Below, piece by piece: positions 1 to 5,411 of a stretch of DNA of 5,411 nt. The notes under the pieces are model-generated. The model had not been told where the DNA came from. It made no database searches and saw only the letters and a program-made list of their open reading frames with translations. Made by a program: the position numbers and the translations under genes. The first letter of the stretch is position 1. The number at the start of each line of letters is the position of its first letter. Source of the DNA: Ruminococcaceae bacterium UBA5397 (GTDB taxonomy: Bacteria > Bacillota > Clostridia > Oscillospirales > Acutalibacteraceae); contig DHOF01000074.1 of the NCBI GenBank assembly GCA_002411615.1, positions 1,357-6,767 of the forward strand, read 5' to 3'.

Positions 1-423
1 TATAATAAAGATATGCAGGAAGATAAAGAGCCTGTCTTTGATGCCTGCGATACCCTGCATATGTGCCTTACCACTTTTATTCCGATGATCAAGACCATGC
101 GTGTTTTGCCGCAGAATATGCGCAAAGCTGCCGCCGGCGGATTTATCAATGCGACCGATGCTGCCGATTATCTGGTGGAAAAGGGAATGCCTTTTAGGGA
201 CGCTTACCGGGTTGTCGGAGAATTGGTCGGTGAGTGTGTGGAAAAGGGAACGACACTGGAAGCACTGCCTTTAAAAAATTATCAGGCACATTCTGAACTT
301 TTTGATGAAGGAATCTATGACGCCATCAGCCTCGAAAAATGTGTAAACGGCAGAACGGTTTTGGGTGGACCTGCTCCGCAAAATGTCGAAAAAGAAGCAA
401 AACGTATCTTAGCAATGGTATAA
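1..423 (+). CDS. argH: Argininosuccinate lyase, C-terminal part (5' end outside window)
   Basis: Argininosuccinate lyase splits argininosuccinate into arginine and fumarate, the last step of arginine synthesis in the cytoplasm. The reading frame is open from the first base and ends with TAA at 421-423, leaving 140 residues. The family is usually about 460 residues, so roughly the last third is present. The fragment opens with YNKDMQEDKE, the conserved stretch that follows the catalytic signature loop in this family. It continues with the C-terminal helical domain, including AAAGGFINATDAADYLVEKG and then PFRDAYRVVG, which matches the family's FR(E/D)A(H/Y)xxVG element. The end, GRTVLGGPAPQNV, is also typical. 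The signature GSxxMPxKxNP and the catalytic residues lie upstream and cannot be checked. The ATG at position 13 is an internal methionine, not the start. The gap to argC is 53 bases, the widest in the window. The gene could share the argC transcript or end a separate argGH unit. Confidence 0.95.
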   Translation, partial: YNKDMQEDKEPVFDACDTLHMCLTTFIPMIKTMRVLPQNMRKAAAGGFINATDAADYLVEKGMPFRDAYRVVGELVGECVEKGTTLEALPLKNYQAHSELFDEGIYDAISLEKCVNGRTVLGGPAPQNVEKEAKRILAMV

Positions 424-476
424 ATAAAAAAACAGCTCTTTTTTTGGAGCGCGTATAAAAAAGGGGGAACCAATCG

Positions 477-1517
477 ATGAAATCTATTAAAGTCGGCGTC
501 GTCGGCGCCACCGGATATGCAGGCGCAGAATTGTGCCGCCTTCTTGCAAATCACCCGCAGGCATCTCTTACAGCCATCAGCAGTGTCAGTTTTGAAGGAA
601 AAGCACTGAGCGAAGTATACCCTTCCTATTATGGCTTGTGCGATATGATCTGCGGTAACCAGGAACAGGTTGTGGGAAAAAGTGATGTGATTTTTGCGGC
701 TTTGCCGCATGGACTTTCACAGGTACTGGGAAAAGAGTGCTGGGATCAGAAGAAAGTTTTTATTGATCTCGGTGCAGATTTCCGATTGGAAAAAGCGGAG
801 GATTACGAGCTTTGGTATAAGAATACGTTTCAGTATCCAGAGCTTCATAAAGAGGCTGTTTATGGCCTTCCGGAGCTTTTCCGCGAAGAGATTAAGGGAA
901 AGCATCTGATTGCAAACCCCGGTTGTTATACTACAGCCGTGCCGCTGGCACTTGTTCCGGCCTTAAAGGCGGGATTGATTGAGCAAGAGGGAATCATTGC
1001 CGACTGTAAATCCGGCGTGACCGGAGCGGGAAGAAACAGTACGCAGGATACCCATTATCCGGAACTTAACGAAGGTATGCATGCCTATAAAGTTGCTGCA
1101 CACCGCCATACGCCGGAAATTGAGCAGAGCCTTTCAAAAATCACAGGAAACGCAATGAAAGTGCTTTTTGTGCCGCATCTTCTGCCGGTTAACCGCGGAA
1201 TCCTTGCAACTTGCTACGCAAAGCTGAAAAATGGCACGACGCTTTCACAGCTTCAAGAGGTTTACGAGGAAGCCTATCAGAATGAATATTTTATTCGTCT
1301 TTTGCCGAAGGGAAAAGAAGCGGATATTCATAATGTACGGTATTCTAATTTTTGCGATATTTCGCTTCATATTGATCCGCGTACCAGTACATTTATCGCA
1401 GTCAGCGCGCTCGATAATATGGTAAAAGGCGCGGCAGGTCAGGCAATTCAAAATATGAATTTGGCATTCGGATTAGACGAAACAGAGGGCCTTACCGCAT
1501 GGCCGCCGGCATTTTAA
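477..1517 (+). CDS. argC: N-acetyl-gamma-glutamyl-phosphate reductase
   Basis: This NADPH-dependent enzyme reduces N-acetylglutamyl phosphate to N-acetylglutamate semialdehyde, the third step of arginine synthesis. The 346-residue product has the usual length of the short (type 1) bacterial form. The N-terminal Rossmann domain starts with the dinucleotide-binding loop GATGYAG at residues 10-16. The active-site motif NPGCY lies at 147-151, giving C150 as the nucleophile. HRHTPEI at 209-215 holds H211, the likely catalytic base; its distance of 61 residues from C150 agrees with what I recall for the characterised mycobacterial enzyme. Other family stretches are KSGVTGAGR, FVPHLLPVNRGI and the C-terminal NLAFGLDETEGL. 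The ATG at 477 follows a strong AAGGGGG ribosome binding site (461-467) by 9 bases and puts the glycine loop at the usual distance from the N-terminus. It is the first gene of the tightly spaced argCJBDF group. Confidence 0.97.
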   Translation: MKSIKVGVVGATGYAGAELCRLLANHPQASLTAISSVSFEGKALSEVYPSYYGLCDMICGNQEQVVGKSDVIFAALPHGLSQVLGKECWDQKKVFIDLGADFRLEKAEDYELWYKNTFQYPELHKEAVYGLPELFREEIKGKHLIANPGCYTTAVPLALVPALKAGLIEQEGIIADCKSGVTGAGRNSTQDTHYPELNEGMHAYKVAAHRHTPEIEQSLSKITGNAMKVLFVPHLLPVNRGILATCYAKLKNGTTLSQLQEVYEEAYQNEYFIRLLPKGKEADIHNVRYSNFCDISLHIDPRTSTFIAVSALDNMVKGAAGQAIQNMNLAFGLDETEGLTAWPPAF

Positions 1518-1522
1518 GGAGG
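1516..1522 (+). promoter_or_regulatory. argJ ribosome binding site overlapping the argC stop codon
   Basis: AAGGAGG lies 8 bases before the argJ ATG. Its first two bases are the last two of the argC stop codon TAA (1515-1517). A ribosome ending argC therefore finishes on the argJ entry site, which favours coupled translation (inference). Confidence 0.85.
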
Positions 1523-1530
1523 ATGAATCT

Positions 1531-2745
1531 ATGAAGTTTATAGACGGAGGAATTACAGCGCCAAAAGGTTTCGTGGCGGGTGGAATGCACTGCGGGATTC
1601 GTCCGAATAAAAAGAAGCCGGATCTGATGATGCTCAAAAGTGAAGTCCCCTGTAATGCGGCCGGTGTTTATACCAGCAATCTTGTAAAAGGCGCGTCGAT
1701 CGAAGTTTGCAAGAAGCATTTGACGGATGGAATCGCACAGGCCGTGATTGCTAATTCCGGTAACGCCAACACCTGTAATTCGGATGGGGTGGAAAAGGCC
1801 GAAAAAATGGCCGAAGCTGCCGCAAACACATTAAAAATCAAAGCACAGGATGTTTTGGTTGCGAGTACTGGAGTGATTGGGCAGCCGCTGCCGATTGAGC
1901 CGATTGTAAAAGCAGCGCCCATTTTGGCAAAGAAGCTCAGTAAAGAAGGCGGCGATGATGCCGCAAAAGCGCTGATGACGACCGATACGGTTCCTAAAAA
2001 TCTTGCGGTAGAGTTTATGCTTGGGGGACATGTGGTTCGCTTAGGCGGTGCTGCAAAGGGCAGCGGAATGATTCACCCGAATATGTGCACCATGCTTTGC
2101 TTCTTGACAACGGACGCTGCAATTTCGACTGAAGCACTGGAAAGTGCCCTGCAGGAGTCAGTCAAGAACAGCTTTAATATGATCAGCGTGGATGGGGACA
2201 CCAGCACAAATGATACTTGCTGCATTATGGCGAACGGCCTTGCAGAAAACGACCCGATTACAACGGACGGAGAAGACTATCAGACCTTTTTAAAGGCAAT
2301 GAAAATGCTTTGTACCGCACTTTGCAGGATGATGGCAAAAGACGGAGAAGGCGCGACAAAGCTTCTTGCCTGTCGGGTAACGGGAGCTTCTTCCGATGAA
2401 AATGCTAGAATCGTTGCAAAGACCATCATTTGTTCTTCTTTGGTAAAGGCGGCGATGTTTGGAGCGGATGCCAACTGGGGACGGGTGCTCTGTGCGATTG
2501 GATATTCCGGAGTGTCGGTCGATATCCATGCGGTCGATGTTGCGTTTCGTTCTAAAATGGGTGCGATTGAAGTTTGCAAAGATGGTGCCGGAATCGATTT
2601 TGATGAAAAAACCGCTAAGAAGATTCTTTTGGAAGATGAAATCGGAATCGATGTAACGCTCCATGACGGCGATTTTGAGGCGACTGCCTATGGGTGTGAC
2701 CTCACTTATGACTATGTGAAAATTAACGGTGATTATCGGACCTGA
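1531..2745 (+). CDS. argJ: Glutamate N-acetyltransferase / ornithine acetyltransferase
   Basis: ArgJ transfers the acetyl group from N-acetylornithine to glutamate, giving ornithine and recycling N-acetylglutamate. Some members can also use acetyl-CoA, and the sequence alone does not settle which type this is. At 404 residues it has family length. It is an Ntn-type enzyme that cuts itself in two. The cleavage motif begins KGSGMIHPNM at residues 176-185 and continues CTML, so the expected cut is between C186 and T187, with T187 as the new N-terminal nucleophile. This gives an alpha chain of 186 and a beta chain of 218 residues. T113-G114 in STGVIGQPLP is the likely oxyanion-hole pair. Further family blocks are DGDTSTNDT, ADANWGRVLCAIGYSG and the C-terminal YVKINGDYRT. 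Alanine is the more familiar residue before the cleaved threonine; here it is cysteine. The gene starts 13 bases after argC, and its TGA overlaps an out-of-frame ATG just upstream of argB. Confidence 0.97.
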   Translation: MKFIDGGITAPKGFVAGGMHCGIRPNKKKPDLMMLKSEVPCNAAGVYTSNLVKGASIEVCKKHLTDGIAQAVIANSGNANTCNSDGVEKAEKMAEAAANTLKIKAQDVLVASTGVIGQPLPIEPIVKAAPILAKKLSKEGGDDAAKALMTTDTVPKNLAVEFMLGGHVVRLGGAAKGSGMIHPNMCTMLCFLTTDAAISTEALESALQESVKNSFNMISVDGDTSTNDTCCIMANGLAENDPITTDGEDYQTFLKAMKMLCTALCRMMAKDGEGATKLLACRVTGASSDENARIVAKTIICSSLVKAAMFGADANWGRVLCAIGYSGVSVDIHAVDVAFRSKMGAIEVCKDGAGIDFDEKTAKKILLEDEIGIDVTLHDGDFEATAYGCDLTYDYVKINGDYRT

Positions 2746-2747
2746 TG

Positions 2748-2756
2748 AGAAGGAGG
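2748..2756 (+). promoter_or_regulatory. argB ribosome binding site that fixes a TTG start
   Basis: AGAAGGAGG directly follows the argJ stop (2743-2745). It is 8 bases from the in-frame TTG at 2765, the ideal distance. The alternative in-frame ATG at 2729 lies upstream of this site, inside argJ, with no such motif before it. The site therefore selects the TTG. Confidence 0.88.
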
Positions 2757-2764
2757 AATCCCCT

Positions 2765-3622
2765 TTGAATATTCTAGATGCAGATCGGGCACAGGTTTTG
2801 GTGGAGGCGTTGCCTTATATCCAAAAGCTGGCGGGAAAAACAATCGTTGTTAAGTACGGCGGAAATGCAATGATCGATGATCATCTGAAAGACGCTGTGA
2901 TGAGTGATTTGGTTTTGATGCAGCTTGTCGGAATCCATGTGGTTCTTGTTCATGGCGGCGGCCCCGAAATCAATGCAATGCTCAAAAAAATCGGAAAGAA
3001 AAGCGAATTCATCAAAGGAATGCGCGTGACCGACAAGGAGACAATCGACATTGTTCAAATGGTTTTAGCGGGAAAGGTCAATAAAGACTTGGTGCAGCTT
3101 CTGCAGCGCCATGAGGGCAAAGCAATCGGACTTTGCGGCTTAGATGGTGACCTGATGTGTGCGGAAAAGAAAGTTTCCGAAGATGACCTTGGTTTTGTCG
3201 GAGAGATTACAGAAGTCAAGAATGAAGTCATCAACGACGCGCTCGAAAAAGGATATATTCCGATTATTTCCACAGTAGCCGGCAGTCCGGAGGGCCAGGT
3301 ATTTAATATCAATGCAGATATTGCCGCGGCGCATATTGCTGCGAGTCTTCATGCGGAAAAGCTCATCCTGATGACGGATATCCGCGGACTTTTACGGGAT
3401 AAAGATGATGAAGAAACCCTGATCCCGGTTGTTAATCTTTCTTCTGTACCAAAACTGCAGAAAGATGGAGTTATCTCCGGCGGGATGATCCCAAAAATCG
3501 ACTGCTGTGTAGAAGCAGTTCGGCAAGGCGTTAAACGTGCACATATTATCGACGGCCGGGTTCCGCATTCCATTTTGGTGGAGCTCTTTACCGATGCCGG
3601 TATTGGCACCATGTTCTGTTAA
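2765..3622 (+). CDS. argB: N-acetylglutamate kinase, arginine-inhibited type, TTG start
   Basis: ArgB phosphorylates the side-chain carboxylate of N-acetylglutamate with ATP, the committed step of the cycle. With the TTG start the protein has 285 residues and begins MNILDADRAQVLVEALPYIQ, as many relatives do. An in-frame ATG at 2729 would add 12 residues unlike the family and overlap argJ by 17 bases. Amino acid kinase motifs are KYGGNAM (K30), HGGGPEIN at 63-70 and the substrate-binding GMRVTD with R87. They continue with NINADIAA at 181-188 (D185) and GGMIPK ending in K244. K30, D185 and K244 correspond by motif to the E. coli catalytic residues K8, D162 and K217. The N-terminal helix of about 25 residues before KYGG is absent from the arginine-insensitive E. 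coli enzyme and typical of hexameric, arginine-inhibited kinases. H260, E273 and G279 in the C-terminal segment match residues I recall as the arginine site of the Pseudomonas enzyme. Feedback inhibition by arginine is therefore likely but inferred. Confidence 0.96.
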   Translation: MNILDADRAQVLVEALPYIQKLAGKTIVVKYGGNAMIDDHLKDAVMSDLVLMQLVGIHVVLVHGGGPEINAMLKKIGKKSEFIKGMRVTDKETIDIVQMVLAGKVNKDLVQLLQRHEGKAIGLCGLDGDLMCAEKKVSEDDLGFVGEITEVKNEVINDALEKGYIPIISTVAGSPEGQVFNINADIAAAHIAASLHAEKLILMTDIRGLLRDKDDEETLIPVVNLSSVPKLQKDGVISGGMIPKIDCCVEAVRQGVKRAHIIDGRVPHSILVELFTDAGIGTMFC

Positions 3623-3639
3623 TATAGAGGAGGCACTTT

Positions 3640-4809
3640 ATGGAATTTGAAAAGATCAAAGCGCAGGCAGATCAGTATATGATGCATACCTACCACCGCT
3701 TTCCCGCAGCACTCGTAAAAGGGAAAAATGCGACGGCATGGGATGCGGATGGAAAAAAGTATATTGATTTTACTGCCGGAATCGGTGTAAACAGTCTGGG
3801 ATATGCTGATCCAAAATGGGTTGCGGCGGTTTCAAAACAGGCGGGAGAAATTCAGCATACCTGCAATCTGTTTTATAACCCACAGGTTACATCACTAGCA
3901 GAAAATCTCTGTAAAACTGCGGGATTTTCCAAAGTGTTTTTTGGAAACAGCGGTGCAGAAGCAAACGAGTGCGCCGTTAAGGTCGCAAGAAAATATAGTT
4001 CCGATCGGTATGGCTTTGACCGCTGTGAAGTGATTACCCTTCAAAATTCTTTTCACGGCAGAACTTTGGCAACGCTGGCTGCTACCGGGCAGGAACATTT
4101 TCATGAACTGTTTAGGCCGTTGCCGGCAGGATTTATTACCGCGGAGCCAAACCTTCAGAGCGTTATGGAGAAGCTCAGCGATAAGACCTGCGCGATTTTT
4201 TATGAGCCGATTCAGGGAGAGGGCGGCGTTTTGCCGTTGACTGCGGAGTTTGTAAAAGCACTGCGGAAACTCTGTGATGAAAAAGATATCATTTTAGTGG
4301 CGGACGAAGTACAGACTGGGGTAGGGCGTTCCGGAACTTTTTATGCGACGGAGCAGTTTGGAGTAAAGCCGGATGTACTGACTAGTGCAAAAGGACTTGG
4401 CGGCGGATTACCGATCGGAGCATGTTTGGTCGGCGAAAAGTGCGCAGAGGTTCTCGGCGTTGGCGATCACGGAACCACTTTCGGCGGGAATCCGGTAGTC
4501 TGCGCAGGCGCGAATGTCGTTTTAGAGAGACTCAATGCACCGGAATTTTTGCAGGAAGTTTCCCAAAAGGGTGCTTTTTTGCAGAAATCGCTTAGCGAGA
4601 TGAAAAACATTGAAAATGTGCGCGGCATGGGATTGATGATCGGCGCGAAGCCGATCGGAAAAACCGCCGCCCAAATTGCAGATCAATGTGTGGAAAACGG
4701 GCTGTTGGTGCTGACGGCAAAAGATGTTCTGCGCTTTTTACCGCCGCTTACCATTACGATTGAGGAATTAAAAGCGGGCCTTTCTATTTTGGAAAAGGTA
4801 CTGGCTTAA
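3640..4809 (+). CDS. argD: Acetylornithine aminotransferase
   Basis: This PLP enzyme transfers an amino group from glutamate to N-acetylglutamate semialdehyde, forming N-acetylornithine for ArgJ. The 389 residues are normal for class III aminotransferases of the ArgD group. Visible motifs are the PLP phosphate loop GNSGAEANE at 102-110, and NSFHGRT at 136-142 with F138 expected to stack on the cofactor. VADEVQTGVGRSG follows, with D222 contacting the pyridine nitrogen and Q225 the ring oxygen. SAKGLGGG contains K251, the Schiff-base lysine, and GTTFGGNP holds T280, which binds phosphate from the partner subunit. The ATG at 3640 is 6 bases after GAGGAGG (3627-3633), and the gap from argB is 17 bases. 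ArgD enzymes in other bacteria can also serve lysine synthesis as succinyldiaminopimelate aminotransferase; nothing here shows whether this one does. Its place between argB and argF supports the arginine role over related ornithine or GABA aminotransferases. Confidence 0.96.
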   Translation: MEFEKIKAQADQYMMHTYHRFPAALVKGKNATAWDADGKKYIDFTAGIGVNSLGYADPKWVAAVSKQAGEIQHTCNLFYNPQVTSLAENLCKTAGFSKVFFGNSGAEANECAVKVARKYSSDRYGFDRCEVITLQNSFHGRTLATLAATGQEHFHELFRPLPAGFITAEPNLQSVMEKLSDKTCAIFYEPIQGEGGVLPLTAEFVKALRKLCDEKDIILVADEVQTGVGRSGTFYATEQFGVKPDVLTSAKGLGGGLPIGACLVGEKCAEVLGVGDHGTTFGGNPVVCAGANVVLERLNAPEFLQEVSQKGAFLQKSLSEMKNIENVRGMGLMIGAKPIGKTAAQIADQCVENGLLVLTAKDVLRFLPPLTITIEELKAGLSILEKVLA

Positions 4810-4830
4810 AATTTTTGAGGAGGCTTATCG

Positions 4831-5411
4831 ATGAAACATCTTTTAAAAATGCTGGATCTTTCTTCTCAGGAGATCACAGAGATTCTGGACCTTGCCGACC
4901 AGCTTAAATATGAGAAGAAGCATGATATTGCGCATCCGCGTTTGGCGGGAAAAACATTGGGAATGATCTTTGAAAAGGCCAGTACCCGCACACGTGTTTC
5001 TTTTGAGGTTGGCATGTATCAGCTGGGCGGACTGCCGATTTTTCTTTCTTCAAAGGATATGCAGATCGGCCGCGGAGAACCCGTGCAGGATACGGCAAGA
5101 GTTCTTTCACGGTATCTGGACGGAATTATGATCCGTACCTTTAAACAGAGCGAAGTAGAAGCGCTGGCTAATTTTGGCACGATTCCGATCATCAATGGCC
5201 TGACGGATTTATCTCACCCGTGTCAGGTGCTTGCAGATCTGATGACGATCCGTGAAAAGCATGGAAGTCTGGATGGACTTAAAATGTGCTTTATCGGCGA
5301 TGGAAACAATATGATGAATTCCCTGATTGTCGGCGGCCTCAAGATGAAGATGGAAGTATCGGTTGCCTGTCCGCAGGGATACCGTCCTGCAGCAGAAGTG
5401 CTGGATTTTGC
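4831..5411 (+). CDS. argF: Ornithine carbamoyltransferase, N-terminal part (3' end outside window)
   Basis: The frame opens at ATG 4831, 7 bases after GAGGAGG (4817-4823), and runs without a stop to the window edge: 193 complete codons plus two bases, against a usual length of about 310 residues. The enzyme joins ornithine and carbamoyl phosphate to make citrulline. The whole carbamoyl phosphate domain is present. It has the STRTR phosphate-binding motif at residues 51-55 followed by VSFEVG, then SRYLDGIMIRTF and HPCQ at 129-132. FIGDGNNMMNS at 154-164 begins the ornithine-binding domain; the later HCLP-type motif is outside the window. STRTR and HPCQ fit ornithine carbamoyltransferase better than aspartate or N-acetylornithine carbamoyltransferase. 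That agrees with argJ upstream, which supplies free ornithine. The start MKHLLKMLDLS is typical of the family. The position after argD indicates the biosynthetic enzyme and not a catabolic arcB, though sequence alone separates these two poorly. Confidence 0.95.
   Translation, partial: MKHLLKMLDLSSQEITEILDLADQLKYEKKHDIAHPRLAGKTLGMIFEKASTRTRVSFEVGMYQLGGLPIFLSSKDMQIGRGEPVQDTARVLSRYLDGIMIRTFKQSEVEALANFGTIPIINGLTDLSHPCQVLADLMTIREKHGSLDGLKMCFIGDGNNMMNSLIVGGLKMKMEVSVACPQGYRPAAEVLDF

Noticed and set aside
433..450. Possible rho-independent terminator after argH.
   Set aside because: The stem is only four pairs plus one wobble, and the T-run lies in the loop rather than after the stem, so it does not have terminator form.
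315..710. A 131-codon open frame on the - strand across the end of argH and start of argC.
   Set aside because: It overlaps two well-supported genes and the gap between them, its translation resembles no family I know, and the + strand proteins explain the coding signal.
2280..2664. Two open frames of 99 and 124 codons on the - strand inside argJ.
   Set aside because: They are shadows of the argJ coding frame; no plausible ribosome binding site or recognisable domain was seen.
2876..2885. Perfect 10-base palindrome GATGATCATC.
   Set aside because: It lies inside argB and encodes part of the conserved region after KYGGNAM; a palindrome of this length in coding DNA is readily explained by chance.
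4904..5110. A 68-codon - strand open frame at the right end.
   Set aside because: It lies entirely within the argF coding region, which has STRTR and other clear carbamoyltransferase motifs on the + strand.
1..5411. A previously undescribed system, such as a defence locus, mobile element or RNA element.
   Set aside because: All but the short gene junctions is accounted for by six canonical arginine genes; no repeats, integrase, toxin-like genes or structured leaders were seen.

Overview
This window is a six-gene stretch of an arginine biosynthesis operon, all on the + strand, in the order argH (3' end only), argC, argJ, argB, argD, argF (5' part only). The strong AGGAGG-type ribosome binding sites, the TTG start on argB, the moderate base composition and the protein sequences point to a low-to-moderate-GC Firmicute. 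My best guess is a clostridial organism of the Oscillospiraceae/Ruminococcaceae type; this rests on general resemblance and not on a search.

Layout: the C-terminal 140 codons of argininosuccinate lyase (1-423) are followed by the longest gap, 53 bases with an A/T-rich spacer and the argC ribosome binding site. Then come argC (477-1517), argJ (1531-2745), argB (2765-3622, from a TTG start), argD (3640-4809) and argF (4831 to the window edge). After argC the gaps are only 13, 19, 17 and 21 bases, each filled by a ribosome binding site, so argCJBDF is almost certainly one transcript. argH may share it, since no convincing terminator or promoter is visible in the argH-argC gap.

How the genes work together: ArgJ makes N-acetylglutamate by moving the acetyl group from N-acetylornithine to glutamate, releasing ornithine. 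ArgB phosphorylates N-acetylglutamate, ArgC reduces the acyl phosphate to the semialdehyde, ArgD transaminates it to N-acetylornithine, and ArgJ closes the cycle. ArgF carbamoylates ornithine to citrulline. ArgH performs the last step, argininosuccinate to arginine plus fumarate; its partner argG is not in the window but could lie just upstream. ArgB carries the N-terminal helix and C-terminal residues of the arginine-inhibited form of the kinase, so the cycle is probably controlled by feedback at that step.

I found no RNA gene, mobile element, CRISPR array or repeat, and no sign of a previously undescribed system. This is ordinary core metabolism. The points worth a second look are small: the argB start codon, a seven-codon out-of-frame mini-ORF bridging argJ and argB, the Cys-Thr self-cleavage site of ArgJ, and the argH-argC junction.
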